From: Candidatus Edwardsiibacteriota bacterium
GTDB taxonomy: Bacteria > Edwardsbacteria > AC1 > EtOH8
Length of the DNA: 40,320 nt
Direction of reading: 5' to 3'
Assembly: GCA_020053305.1 (NCBI GenBank)
Contig: JAGVNJ010000004.1
Span: forward strand, 1 to 40,320
A program made the translations under genes and the position numbers. Below are positions 8,087-15,838 of this stretch, in pieces. Position 1 is the stretch's first letter. Each line of letters starts with the position of its first letter. The notes under the pieces were generated by a model. The model was given only the letters and a program-made list of their open reading frames with translations. It did not search any database and had not been told where the DNA came from.

Positions 8087-8182
8087 TCAAATGTTCTCCT
8101 TGATGAAATCGTCGGCCGGGGTCCGGCGCAGGCCACATTGGAGGCCGGCATAAAAAAGCGGAAATAAAATATGATCCGTCAT
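8087..8182 (-). CDS. Possible 31-residue small protein after the diguanylate cyclase
   Basis: A short frame starts at an ATG (8182) preceded by AAAGGAG seven bases upstream, an unusually good ribosome binding site, 19 bases after the stop of the diguanylate cyclase gene on the same strand. It encodes MTDHILFPLFYAGLQCGLRR followed by TPADDFIKENI. There is a hydrophobic first half and a charged tail; I recognise no family. The evidence is the Shine-Dalgarno and position only. It could be a coupled small membrane-associated peptide or chance. Confidence 0.35.
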   Translation of the reverse strand: MTDHILFPLFYAGLQCGLRRTPADDFIKENI

Positions 8183-8201
8183 TGCCGTTCTCCTTTCTTC
8201 A

Positions 8202-9050
8202 TCACCGGTACACCACGAATTTTATATCGTTCTTACCGCTTTCTTTGACCGTATACATCAGATTGTCGGCCCGTTTGATCATCTCGTCGACGCTGCCAGG
8301 GATCTTTTTGAACAGCACCAGTCCCAGGCTGAAACTGACCGGCCATTTTTTGCTTTTGACCTCCCGCATAAAATGCTCCTGCATCCGCTTCATGGCCGAC
8401 AGACAGGATTCCTCGGTGGCTCCGGGCAGCAGCACTCCGAATTCGTCGCCCCCCAGCCTGGCCACCATGTCTTCCTCCCGCAAATTCTTTTTGATTATCT
8501 CCGCCACCAGTTTTAGCAGTTGGTCCCCCACGCTGTGTCCGAAGGTATCGTTGACGCCCTTGAAGTTGTCCAGGTCGATATAGGCCATGGCTATCGCCCC
8601 TTCCCCGGACCGGGCCTTGGCCATCTCCCTTGCCGCAGTCTCCATAAAATCCCGGCTGTTGGCCGCGCCGGTTAAAAAATCCTGGCGGGCGTAATTCTGC
8701 TCCCGCTGCAACACCCGGTGTAATTCAACCAGTATGTAGGTCACCACAAAGAAGGTCGACAGCCGGATGAGCGTGTTCCAAAGGGGGATCAGCGGGTGGT
8801 TGTAGATGTGGCCCGCGGCGACATCGGCCGTCAGCCAGGACAACCCGCTTAAGGTGGCCATCAGTATCCCCCAGCCGAAGCCCAGGCACCAGGCGCTCAG
8901 GGAGATGGGAAGCAGGTAAAAGGTGGAGAATGACCATTCCCAGCCAGTAAAATAATCCACTACTCCTAGGACCAACAGCAATAGAAGGGTGGTCATTATT
9001 TTTGTTGTTCTGCCCTGCTTTTGGAAATGGTTCAACAAGTTTTGTCCCAT
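8202..9050 (-). CDS. Membrane-bound diguanylate cyclase (GGDEF)
   Basis: The 282-residue protein has about four transmembrane helices in residues 17-110 (for example 20-32, 41-66 and 93-108), consistent with a small sensor region, followed by a GGDEF domain from about 122 to the end. The catalytic motif is intact (GGDEF, residues 200-204, in 'ARLGGDEFGVLLPG'), as are 'YIDLDNFKGVNDTFGHSVGD' for metal and GTP binding and 'DFLTGAANSRDF' at the domain entry. The inhibitory I-site RxxD (REED, 191-194) lies exactly five residues before GGDEF, so product inhibition by cyclic di-GMP is expected. It makes c-di-GMP from two GTP. It follows the DUF362-ferredoxin gene by three bases with AGGAG in the upstream gene's end, so the two are one operon. 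Confidence 0.92.
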   Translation of the reverse strand: MGQNLLNHFQKQGRTTKIMTTLLLLLVLGVVDYFTGWEWSFSTFYLLPISLSAWCLGFGWGILMATLSGLSWLTADVAAGHIYNHPLIPLWNTLIRLSTFFVVTYILVELHRVLQREQNYARQDFLTGAANSRDFMETAAREMAKARSGEGAIAMAYIDLDNFKGVNDTFGHSVGDQLLKLVAEIIKKNLREEDMVARLGGDEFGVLLPGATEESCLSAMKRMQEHFMREVKSKKWPVSFSLGLVLFKKIPGSVDEMIKRADNLMYTVKESGKNDIKFVVYR

Positions 9051-9053
9051 ATA

Positions 9054-10121
9054 TCAATCCACTCCTATCAGCTTATATTTCCGGCTGCCCATGCCCAGCC
9101 GGGCGGCGTACTCTATCTGCATGTTGCCGCTGCGGCCGCTTTCCTTTAAAAAGGCGTCTTGGCATTTGTGGGCCTGGTTCACCAGGTCCAGGCTGGCCTG
9201 CTCGATGGCCACCAGGTCGGTGGAGGCCAGTATCCCGATGTCCCCGGTGAACGGCTTCCTGGCCCTTCCCGAACAATCGCAGTCCGGCGAGATATTGGCC
9301 AGCACGTTGATGTAGACAAAATGGTTGCTGTCGGACAGCACCTTGGCGTATTCCACCAGCCGCCGGTTGAAAAGCTCCGAGCTTATCCGGTCCCGGCTGG
9401 CCTCAAAGGCCTGTACCGGGCAGTCTTTAAGGCACTGGCCGCAGCCTATGCACTTACGGGTGTCTATCTTGAGCGGGTTTATCGAGATGGCCCCGGCCGG
9501 GCATTGCTTGACGCAGGTCCCGCAGCGGATGCACTTGGAGGTGTCGTAATCCGGCACGTAGTCGGCGTGCATGGCCCGCTTGCCCATCCGTGAGGCCAGC
9601 CCCATGGCCACGTTCTTGATGGCCCCGCCGAACCCGGCCAGCCCGTGTCCCTTGAAATGGCTGAAGATGATGAAGGTGTTGTAGCGGTCCATGTGACTGC
9701 CGGCCAGCACCCGGGTGTAGCAGGCGGTGCTGCAGATGTAGATCTTCTCGCCCTGGGAGTCCAGGATGTCTATCGGCGCAAATCCGAAGCCGTGGGCCTT
9801 GGCCAGCTTTATATGGCTCTCGGTCTTCTGGCGCGGCCCGGAGTACAGAACGTTGGTCTCCACGTAGGTGGCCTTTAAAAGTTCGACCAACGGTTTTGAC
9901 AGTTCGGGCTTAAGGTAATTTTTATTACCCTCCTCCCCAAAGTGGACCTTGACCGCCACCCTGCCCTTGACGCTGTCCTTGATTTTTTGGTAGACCTTAA
10001 GCACCCCCTGCCCGGAGATGTCCTTGGTGAAGTAAACGGTGGAGGTTTTCTGGGCAAATACGATATGTCCGGCCAATAAAAAAACTAGGGCGCCGAATAA
10101 AATATTCTTTTTCATCGCCAT
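9054..10121 (-). CDS. DUF362 protein with two [4Fe-4S] clusters
   Basis: The 355-residue protein has an N-terminal hydrophobic segment (residues 4-23, ending VFAQ) that looks like a signal peptide, a DUF362 domain ('VHFGEEGNKNYLKPEL', 'FSHFKGHGLAGFGGAIKNVA') and an embedded dicluster ferredoxin: C197-x2-C-x2-C-x3-C207 and C224-x2-C-x2-C-x3-C234. Proteins of this group are predicted iron-sulfur redox proteins, but their reaction is unknown. The conserved 'HFKGHGLAGFGGAIKN' motif is the family hallmark. The next gene, 3 bases on, is a diguanylate cyclase. The start could be the first ATG or the ATG two codons later; neither has a good Shine-Dalgarno. Export of a cluster-containing protein would be unusual, so the hydrophobic start may instead be a membrane anchor. 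Confidence 0.87.
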   Translation of the reverse strand: MAMKKNILFGALVFLLAGHIVFAQKTSTVYFTKDISGQGVLKVYQKIKDSVKGRVAVKVHFGEEGNKNYLKPELSKPLVELLKATYVETNVLYSGPRQKTESHIKLAKAHGFGFAPIDILDSQGEKIYICSTACYTRVLAGSHMDRYNTFIIFSHFKGHGLAGFGGAIKNVAMGLASRMGKRAMHADYVPDYDTSKCIRCGTCVKQCPAGAISINPLKIDTRKCIGCGQCLKDCPVQAFEASRDRISSELFNRRLVEYAKVLSDSNHFVYINVLANISPDCDCSGRARKPFTGDIGILASTDLVAIEQASLDLVNQAHKCQDAFLKESGRSGNMQIEYAARLGMGSRKYKLIGVD

Positions 10122-10158
10122 TTAAAAATCAAAATGATTATTTGACTTTACGAATACC

Positions 10159-10187
10159 AATATACCCCCATTTCTATGGCAAGTCAA
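10159..10187 (-). promoter_or_regulatory. Sigma-70 promoter of the DUF362 / diguanylate cyclase operon
   Basis: The minus strand carries TTGACT, a 17-base spacer and TATATT, with predicted transcription start near 10152, about 31 bases before the ATG. The match is one base from consensus in each hexamer. Confidence 0.7.
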
Positions 10188-10235
10188 GATTAAATTTAAT
10201 GGGAAATTGATAGTTATTCGGGAGGGGAGGGCGGA

Positions 10236-10266
10236 AAATAAAAAAGCCCCCGCCTTTGGCGGGGGC
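10236..10266 (-). terminator. Intrinsic terminator of the Fic gene
   Basis: A perfect 9-base-pair stem (GCCCCCGCC / GGCGGGGGC, loop AAA in the minus-strand RNA) is followed on the minus strand by TTTTTTATTTT. It lies 109 bases after the Fic stop codon and just ahead of the DUF362 promoter. The intervening 10267-10374 shows no gene. Confidence 0.88.
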
Positions 10267-10374
10267 TTCGCTTATTATATAAATTCAATGATTTTAGCTT
10301 TTACTAGATCGTCGCTTAGCGCCCTTTGCTTGGCCCCTTATTGCAAGGTTATCGGTAGATACCGTTTAACCTCC

Positions 10375-11535
10375 CTAAACATTTTTCCACGGCAAGAAAG
10401 CCAGAATTGTTTCTTTCTTCGATCTAACTCCATCTGCTGTCCGTTCTATTAGGTTCATTTTTTCCAAAGTAGTTAAATCACGCTGAATCGTTTTATATGT
10501 TTTGTTTGCATAGTCTTTGGCTAGCCTGGGCGAAAGTTCTGCAATTTTTTGGGGCATCACCGGTTTATCTGAATCTGACAGATCCAAAACCAAGTTTCTT
10601 TGCCTGATATCGGAACGGCTGATTTTGCTATGAAACATATCATGAACATAATTTTCCCAGGTAACGTCCCATTGCTGTTTGCGGATGCGTTCCAACTGTT
10701 CCCTTAGACCGTCAACAAATCCCTGTACCGCATACGCCAAAAATGGGATGGGTTCACCCCCGGACTTGCTGGCCGCATCAAGCTGCCGGTAATATTCGGA
10801 GCGAGTCTGGTTGTAGTGATTGCTTAAAAGATGGGCTGCCGGAGTGGGAACACCCGCGGATAAAAGAAGTTGAAACTCCATCAAACGGGCAGTACGTCCG
10901 TTACCGTCGCCAAACGGGTGTATCCAGGCCAGGTAAGTATGAGCCATAATAGCCTTGATAATGGCATACACCGTTTCCATACCGGTCGCAGGTTTAAAAT
11001 CGTCGCTGTTTAACCATTGACATAACCGCCCCAACAGATATTCGCAATCCTCCGCCGGCGCACCGCGATAAACATTCCCCACTACCACCGAGTGCGTTCT
11101 TATTTCACCCGGCACTACATCTTTCTCAAGGGTTAATTTGTCAAGCACCTGTTTGTTAAATTCTTTTATTTTCTCCGAGGTAAGCGCTTCATTGCCGTTA
11201 CGTAATCTTTTCCCGATTTGATTGCAGGCAGTAATTATATTATCAACTTCCCGGACTAAATATTCCTTTGATGGCGGCAATTTAAGCTTGCCATCCATAT
11301 GCTGCAAAACTTGTTCTTCGGATAGTGAATTACCTTCGATGGCGGTAGTGGCTGCAGCACCCTTTGCCAGGTAGATTAAATGCATCTCCTGAGCTGTTTG
11401 GGGCCGCAATGGCACACCGGCAATATGTTCACTTTTGGATGAAGCCTCGCCCAACAGCATCCATAAATGGGGTGAGACTGAACGAAGATCAATACTAAAT
11501 TTTATCCAAGGATGTGTCTTATCATATGTCTGCAT
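10375..11535 (-). CDS. Fic-domain protein (predicted AMPylase) with winged-helix C-terminus
   Basis: The 386-residue protein has the full Fic motif HPFGDGNGR (residues 206-214) plus 'TAR', so the catalytic histidine and the nucleotide-binding loop are intact. An N-terminal inhibitory helix motif [S/T]xxxE[G/N] is present as TTAIEG (63-68), placing it in the class II autoinhibited Fic proteins. Residues about 305-386 ('RNLVLDLSD...PQKIAELSPRLAKDYANKTYKTIQRDL') look like a winged helix. Such proteins transfer AMP from ATP to a protein hydroxyl; the target is unknown. AAAGGA lies 6 bases before the ATG. GC content looks lower than in the flanking genes, which fits horizontal acquisition. No antitoxin gene is adjacent, in keeping with built-in inhibition. 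Confidence 0.92.
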   Translation of the reverse strand: MQTYDKTHPWIKFSIDLRSVSPHLWMLLGEASSKSEHIAGVPLRPQTAQEMHLIYLAKGAAATTAIEGNSLSEEQVLQHMDGKLKLPPSKEYLVREVDNIITACNQIGKRLRNGNEALTSEKIKEFNKQVLDKLTLEKDVVPGEIRTHSVVVGNVYRGAPAEDCEYLLGRLCQWLNSDDFKPATGMETVYAIIKAIMAHTYLAWIHPFGDGNGRTARLMEFQLLLSAGVPTPAAHLLSNHYNQTRSEYYRQLDAASKSGGEPIPFLAYAVQGFVDGLREQLERIRKQQWDVTWENYVHDMFHSKISRSDIRQRNLVLDLSDSDKPVMPQKIAELSPRLAKDYANKTYKTIQRDLTTLEKMNLIERTADGVRSKKETILAFLPWKNV

Positions 11536-11545
11536 ATATGTCCTT

Positions 11546-11613
11546 TATTATGTCCATCGTAAAAATAATATTAACATATTGTTACCGACTTGTCGAGACA
11601 TATTACGTCCATC
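11546..11613 (-). promoter_or_regulatory. Fic promoter flanked by two 13-base direct repeats
   Basis: On the minus strand TCGACA (11591-11596), a 17-base spacer and TAATAT (11568-11573) form a plausible promoter, with start near 11561. Two copies of GATGGAC(G/A)TAATA, differing at one base, lie at 11601-11613 and 11546-11558, bracketing the promoter 55 bases apart. They could be operator sites, perhaps for the Fic protein's own winged helix (inference). Confidence 0.5.
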
Positions 11614-11666
11614 AAAATGTCTAATATTTATTAAGATATTATTTCTATAATTATGCCTTAGCCAGG

Positions 11667-12014
11667 CTATGTTCCGGCCTCCAGCCATTGTTGCCAGACC
11701 TCCGGCTGATAACCGATTGTTGCCTTGGGCCCGCAACGGACGATGGGGGTCCTGAATAGCTTGGGATTTTCCAGCAGGGCCTGCTCTATATCGTATCTTT
11801 GATATTTGAGGTTCCGTTGTTGATACTCCTTCCCCTCGGTGTCAATAAGATTCTCTATCCCCGCGGCCCGGCTGACGCTGTTAAGCTCCCCTGGGCTGAG
11901 GGCCTTCTCGTTGAGATCGATGAACTGGAATTTCACCCTGCGTTCTTTAAAATACCGCTGGGCCGCCCGGGTGTCCCGGCATTTGACGGTCCCGAATATC
12001 TGAATAACCGGCAT
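11667..12014 (-). CDS. ArsC/Spx-family thioredoxin-fold protein
   Basis: The 115-residue protein starts MPVIQIFGTVKCRDTRAAQR and ends with 'RTPIVRCGPKATIGYQPEVW', the pattern of the arsenate reductase / Spx / YffB family. The catalytic cysteine is C12 in KCRDT; a second cysteine lies in 'IVRCGP', and the conserved arginine is in 'RTPIVR'. The family includes glutaredoxin-dependent arsenate reductases and regulators, and this sequence does not distinguish them. Length is normal for the family (110-120). It follows the GyrI-like gene by 8 bases, so the two are one transcript. No other arsenic gene is nearby, which makes arsenate detoxification uncertain. Confidence 0.85.
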   Translation of the reverse strand: MPVIQIFGTVKCRDTRAAQRYFKERRVKFQFIDLNEKALSPGELNSVSRAAGIENLIDTEGKEYQQRNLKYQRYDIEQALLENPKLFRTPIVRCGPKATIGYQPEVWQQWLEAGT

Positions 12015-12022
12015 AGGTATAT

Positions 12023-12667
12023 TTATTCCTTGTTAGTTTTCTTAATATCCTCGACAGGCAATTTTTCCACCCGGTACCTGATGATGGTCTGATATTTCCC
12101 GGGATCGCCCGGTCCGAACATCCCCGGCCCTTTCAAATATTCCTCCTCATGCAGGCCGGTTATGTAATAGCCGTTATCATGGGCGTATTTCTTGAGCCTT
12201 TCGATGGTCGGGGTTTCCTTGTTATACGGGCCGATATGCAGGATCTCGGCCACCGTGCCGTATTCCCATTCAGCCAGGTAAAGCTTTGATCCCGTTTCAA
12301 GCTTGACATCCGGCAGTTTTTCGGTTGTCTCCGGAACCGGCAGGGCGTACCGCCCCACCCACTCATCAAGACTGGTGCCCAGGTCCTGCGGCCAGCGGGC
12401 CCGCGGTATCTGCATCTTGCCGCCTTTGACCGTCTTGAAATAAGCTTTGAACAGCAGGGCAAAGGCCTTGGCGCCCACGATATTGGGGTCCCCCTTGGTC
12501 TCCACCACCAGCATATTCTGGTTGGGCCTTTCGGATATCTGCGGGTCCTTCAGATACTGGTATTTGGAAAGGTCCGGGCCCTTCATGGCGAAGAAGAAGA
12601 GCACAGCCATGACGATGACTGCCATGATCCCCACCGCCAGCAATGATAAGAGGATTTTCTTTAACAT
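12023..12667 (-). CDS. Membrane-anchored GyrI-like ligand-binding domain protein
   Basis: The start at 12667 is chosen because GGGAGG lies 7 bases upstream; an in-frame ATG 12 codons earlier has none. The 214-residue protein begins with a single membrane helix or signal anchor (MLKKILLSLLAVGIMAVIVM) followed by a GyrI-like / SOUL-type domain (about residues 45-205) with 'NMLVVETKGDPNIVGAKAFA', 'WEYGTVAEILHIGPYNKETP' and 'YAHDNGYYITGLHEEEYL'. GyrI-like domains bind small hydrophobic molecules and are often attached to transcription factors; here there is no DNA-binding part. The role is probably capture or sensing of a small compound at the membrane. It leads a two-gene operon with the ArsC-like gene. 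Confidence 0.8.
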   Translation of the reverse strand: MLKKILLSLLAVGIMAVIVMAVLFFFAMKGPDLSKYQYLKDPQISERPNQNMLVVETKGDPNIVGAKAFALLFKAYFKTVKGGKMQIPRARWPQDLGTSLDEWVGRYALPVPETTEKLPDVKLETGSKLYLAEWEYGTVAEILHIGPYNKETPTIERLKKYAHDNGYYITGLHEEEYLKGPGMFGPGDPGKYQTIIRYRVEKLPVEDIKKTNKE

Positions 12668-12693
12668 AGCAACCTCCCTGATTTGTTTATAAC

Positions 12694-12722
12694 ATGATAA
12701 CACCGAAAAAAATAATATTCAA
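12694..12722 (-). promoter_or_regulatory. Promoter of the GyrI-like / ArsC-like operon
   Basis: TTGAAT, a 17-base spacer and TATCAT on the minus strand, about 27 bases before the chosen ATG at 12667. The match is moderate. Confidence 0.5.
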
Positions 12723-12775
12723 GAATATTTACCAAAGTTATTAAAATATTTTAGACAACATGGAAATGAACAGTA

Positions 12776-12800
12776 AAGCCGTGGCATACCGCCACGGCTT
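12776..12800 (-). terminator. 10-bp hairpin downstream of TPR protein 1 (copy A of a flanking repeat)
   Basis: AAGCCGTGGC and GCCACGGCTT pair perfectly around a 5-base loop, 19 bases after the TPR stop codon on the minus strand. The T-tract that follows (TTTACTGTT) is weak. Together with its flanks (AACAG before it) the sequence matches 13961-13992 at 30 of 32 positions, so the TPR gene is bracketed by two copies. Confidence 0.6.
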
Positions 12801-12819
12801 CAATCTTATTGGTCATAAA

Positions 12820-13926
12820 TCAAGCCATTGTTTGGCGACCAAGAACCTTAGCAATCAGTTCTTGCAGTTCCTTGGCGCTTTTTTCGTCATCCGGATCACT
12901 GTTTTCTATAGCTAATTGATGGGACCTGGCTGCTGCCCGCTCCGCCTCGGGTAGGTTGTTTAAGGCCGTCTGAATTTTAGCCAGCAAAAGGTACTGCTCT
13001 GGAAGAAAATACTTAAGGCCCAGCTTTTCCCCGATGGTTATCGCTTCCCGAATTTCACGAAGAGCGCTTTCATGCACCCCAAGATAATAGCTGGCCTTGC
13101 CCAGGTTCCCCAAAGCCAGGCACATTCCTTTTTTCCCACCCATCTGGTTTGCCAGTTCCAGTTGCCGGCGATAATTGTCCCTGGCCTGTGGATATTCTTC
13201 AAACTGGATATGATAGTTGCCAATGTTTCCTAGAGCCACCCCTATTTTTTCCTTATCCCCGATGGTTTGCGACAGGCTCAAGAAGTCCCGAAAATACTTT
13301 ATGGCTGGTTCGTACTGGCCCCGCTGGGCATAGATGCATCCCAGGGCCCCCATGGCCACGGCTTGAAAATCTTTTCTTCCTTCTTTCCTGGCATTTTCGT
13401 CCTGCCGGTGGTACCATTTCTCGGCCAAGGCAAGGTCACCACTGGCATATTCCAGATTTCCCAGGTTCCCATAGGTGGCGCAAAGCCCCAAGGTGTCATT
13501 AATCTTGGTATTCAGTTCCAAACGGCGTTCGAACAAATTCCTGGCCTCCTGATAACGGGTCTGATTAAGGCGCATGTTACCCAGGATATTGCATACGTCC
13601 GCCTGTTGTTTGAGGTTGCCCATCCTTTGGAATAAAGTATCGGCCGTTAACAGTTTCTCCTCGGCTTCGGCATAGTCGCCCATTTTATATAACACCCGAC
13701 CGATATTTACCAACTGGGCGGCGGCCAGCACTGTCAAAGATGCCTCTTCCGTAAAATCTGCCAAGTCCCGGTAGGTTTCCAAGGCTATGCTCCACATCCC
13801 CATCAGTTCCCTGACCTCGGCCCGACGCAGGTGCAGGTCGTACGGCAGATACTTTCCGCCGTCTTTTTTAGGCTCACCCAGCCAAAGGAGGGTTGTGTGA
13901 TATCTATGACCTGAACTTTTTGCCAT
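12820..13926 (-). CDS. TPR protein 1
   Basis: The start at 13926 (MAKSSGHRYHTTLLWLGEPK) is chosen because upstream codons would run through a terminator hairpin and because a promoter places transcription start one base before this ATG. The 368-residue protein is built of about 8 tetratricopeptide repeats of 40 residues, of the TPR_12 type, with 'LGNLGNLEYASGDLALAEKW' and 'LGNIGNYHIQFEEYPQARDN'. It has no signal peptide, membrane helix or enzyme domain, so it should be a cytoplasmic protein-binding scaffold. Its N-terminus (RY..LLW....Y.P..LHLRRAE...L.G.W..AL) is shared with TPR proteins at 18976 and 29698, so these are paralogues. The gene stands alone between two near-identical hairpins. 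Partner and function unknown. Confidence 0.85.
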   Translation of the reverse strand: MAKSSGHRYHTTLLWLGEPKKDGGKYLPYDLHLRRAEVRELMGMWSIALETYRDLADFTEEASLTVLAAAQLVNIGRVLYKMGDYAEAEEKLLTADTLFQRMGNLKQQADVCNILGNMRLNQTRYQEARNLFERRLELNTKINDTLGLCATYGNLGNLEYASGDLALAEKWYHRQDENARKEGRKDFQAVAMGALGCIYAQRGQYEPAIKYFRDFLSLSQTIGDKEKIGVALGNIGNYHIQFEEYPQARDNYRRQLELANQMGGKKGMCLALGNLGKASYYLGVHESALREIREAITIGEKLGLKYFLPEQYLLLAKIQTALNNLPEAERAAARSHQLAIENSDPDDEKSAKELQELIAKVLGRQTMA

Positions 13927-13933
13927 TGGATTT

Positions 13934-13962
13934 ATTATACAATCAACCAACCCGGGATGCAA
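13934..13962 (-). promoter_or_regulatory. Promoter giving a leaderless mRNA for TPR protein 1
   Basis: TTGCAT, a 17-base spacer and TATAAT on the minus strand. The -10 box ends 7 bases before the ATG at 13926, so the expected start of transcription (13927) leaves a leader of about one base. No Shine-Dalgarno is present. Confidence 0.65.
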
Positions 13963-13965
13963 CAG

Positions 13966-13994
13966 AAAAGCCGTGGCATAACGCCACGGCTTTT
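13966..13994 (-). terminator. Terminator hairpin after the hcp operon (copy B of the flanking repeat)
   Basis: AAAAGCCGTGGC and GCCACGGCTTTT form a 12-base-pair stem with a 5-base loop. On the minus strand it is followed by TTTTCTGTT, on the plus strand by a perfect T6, so it could work in both directions. It ends the operon that finishes with hcp at 14167, and is the near-duplicate of 12776-12800 on the other side of TPR gene 1. Confidence 0.7.
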
Positions 13995-14051
13995 TTGTTA
14001 ACAATCCCTCTCCGCATTCAGCCTACGTAGCTGGGAGTAATACTATTGAGT

Positions 14052-14138
14052 TACTTCGGCGAAGTATGCTCGGGGAGGGGCTTGTCCTGAGCTTGCACTG
14101 AGCGATGCACCGAGTAAACCGAGGTGTTTATCGAAGTG
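14052..14138. repeat. Degenerate interspersed repeat region downstream of hcp
   Basis: This gene-free stretch contains a small hairpin (TACTTC-GGC-GAAGTA, 14052-14066) and then, from 14081, CTTGTCCTGAGCTTG and TCGAAGTG separated by a short duplicated module (CACTGAG / CACCGAG / ACCGAGG). These are the parts of the GTCCTGAGC...TCGAAGG interspersed repeat seen in many bacterial genomes. I see no gene in 14005-14166. Confidence 0.4.
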
Positions 14139-14166
14139 TAATGCTTCTCGCCTAACTTCCGAAGGA

Positions 14167-15816
14167 TCAGGCCCCCGCCATCATCTTCTTCACGTCCTCC
14201 TCCACCCCTGCCGTGGGCTGGACATTGAACTTCTCCACCAGCACTTTGAGAACATTGGGCGACACAAAGGCCGGCAGGGTCGGGCCCAGGTGGATGTTCT
14301 TCACTCCCAGATGCAACAGGGCCAGCAGCACCAGCACCGCCTTCTGCTCATACCAGGCAATGTCATAGCTGACCGGCAGTTCGTTTATATCCTTTAACCC
14401 GAAGGCATCCTTTAAAGCCAATGCGATCAACACCAGAGAATAGCTGTCGTTGCACTGCCCGGCGTCCAGCACCCGCGGGATGCCCCCGATATCACCCAGA
14501 TTCAGCTTGTTGTAGCGGTACTTGGCGCAGCCGGCGGTCAGGATGACGGCGTCCTGGGGCAGGGCCTTGGCAATATCGGTGAAATATTCCCGAGACTTGT
14601 GCCGCCCGTCGCAGCCGGCCATCACCACGAAACGCTTGATGGCCCCGCTTTTGACGGCTTCTATGACCTTGGGCGCCAGGGCCAGCACTTGGTTGTGGGC
14701 AAAACCGATGGGCATGGTCCCTTCTTCCAACTTCTGCGGGGCTTGGGATTTTTGGGCCATGGCGATCACGGCGGAAAAGTCCTTCTGCTTGCCCGATTGG
14801 CGGTCGGCAATGTGCTTGACCCCGGGAAAGCCTACCACCCCGGTGGTGAACACCCGGTCCTTGTAGCTGTCCTTGGGCGGAACTAAGCAGTTGGTGGTCA
14901 TCAGCACCGGCCCGTTGAACTTCTCGAACTCCTCGTTCTGGTGCCACCACGATCCGCCGTAATTGCCGTAGAAGTTGGAATATTTCTTGAAGGCCGGATA
15001 GGCGTTGGCCGGCAGCATCTCGCCGTGGGTGTAGACGTCCACCCCCTTGCCCTTGGTCTGCTCCAGCAGTTCCTCCAGATCCCTCAGGTCATGCCCGCTG
15101 ATCAGAATGCCGGGATTCTTACCGACATCTAATTTGACGCTGGTGATCTCCGGATGCCCGTACTTTCCGGTGTTGGCCTTGTCCAGCAAAGCCATGGCCT
15201 TGACCCCGTATTCGCCGCACTTAAGGACCAGGCCGGTCAGCTCATCGGCCAAGAGATTGTCGTCCAATGTTGCCGCCAGTGCCTGCTGCATGAAAAGCAG
15301 GATATCGTCTTCCTTGGCGTCCAGCACGTAGGCATGATGGGCATAGGCCGCCAGGCCCTTGAGGCCGAACAGCAGCAGGGAGCGCAGGGAGCGGACATCC
15401 TCGTTGGCCGTGGCCAGGATACCCACTTCGGAACCTTTCAAGACATAGTCGTTCAGATCGCTCTTGATTGTCCAGACAGCGGCATCGGGAAGCTTTTCCG
15501 TTGAAGCAGGTGCAACTGTTCTTTTAAGTCCGTCCCGTATCTCTTTGGCCCGGTCTATCTGCTTGACGAAGTATTCCGGATCGAAATTGACGTTGGTGAT
15601 GGTGGCGAACAGCTGTTCCATCACGAACTCCGAGGCTTTTGGGTCACATTGGGCAATTTCCTTTGCCTTTGCGTTGAAATATGAAATGCCCTTGAGGGTG
15701 TGGATCAGCAGGTCCTGCAGGACCGCCACCTGATCCGGCTTGCCGCAGACGCCCTTGGCCCCGGCACAGCCTTTGTTCCCGGCAGTCTCCTGGCATTGGT
15801 GACAGAACATGGTCAT
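14167..15816 (-). CDS. hcp: Hydroxylamine reductase / hybrid cluster protein
   Basis: The 549-residue protein begins [20 protein letters not shown], and its N-terminal cysteines are spaced C-x2-C-x8-C-x6-C, the [4Fe-4S] arrangement of class I Hcp from anaerobes. Ligands of the hybrid Fe-S-O cluster are recognisable in 'LKCGEYG', 'TTNCLVPP', 'MAGCDGRH', '[12 protein letters not shown]' and '[10 protein letters not shown]'. Hcp reduces nitric oxide (and hydroxylamine in vitro) and protects anaerobes from nitrosative stress. GGAG lies 8 bases before the first ATG. It is the last gene of the operon headed by an Rrf2 regulator, with a rubredoxin-flavoprotein upstream that could supply electrons. 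Length is normal for the family (about 540-550). Confidence 0.96.
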   Translation of the reverse strand: MTMFCHQCQETAGNKGCAGAKGVCGKPDQVAVLQDLLIHTLKGISYFNAKAKEIAQCDPKASEFVMEQLFATITNVNFDPEYFVKQIDRAKEIRDGLKRTVAPASTEKLPDAAVWTIKSDLNDYVLKGSEVGILATANEDVRSLRSLLLFGLKGLAAYAHHAYVLDAKEDDILLFMQQALAATLDDNLLADELTGLVLKCGEYGVKAMALLDKANTGKYGHPEITSVKLDVGKNPGILISGHDLRDLEELLEQTKGKGVDVYTHGEMLPANAYPAFKKYSNFYGNYGGSWWHQNEEFEKFNGPVLMTTNCLVPPKDSYKDRVFTTGVVGFPGVKHIADRQSGKQKDFSAVIAMAQKSQAPQKLEEGTMPIGFAHNQVLALAPKVIEAVKSGAIKRFVVMAGCDGRHKSREYFTDIAKALPQDAVILTAGCAKYRYNKLNLGDIGGIPRVLDAGQCNDSYSLVLIALALKDAFGLKDINELPVSYDIAWYEQKAVLVLLALLHLGVKNIHLGPTLPAFVSPNVLKVLVEKFNVQPTAGVEEDVKKMMAGA

Positions 15817-15838
15817 GAGTAATCTCCTTTATTTGTTT

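Noticed and set aside
7986-8090. A 34-codon minus-strand frame from a TTG between the small peptide and rfaE2
   Set aside because: It overlaps the likely rfaE2 promoter and has no motif; the TTG after AAGGAG is probably chance.
9054-10121. A regulatory link between the DUF362 protein and cyclic di-GMP
   Set aside because: The two genes share a transcript, but I see no binding motif or other evidence; adjacency alone is not enough for a claim.
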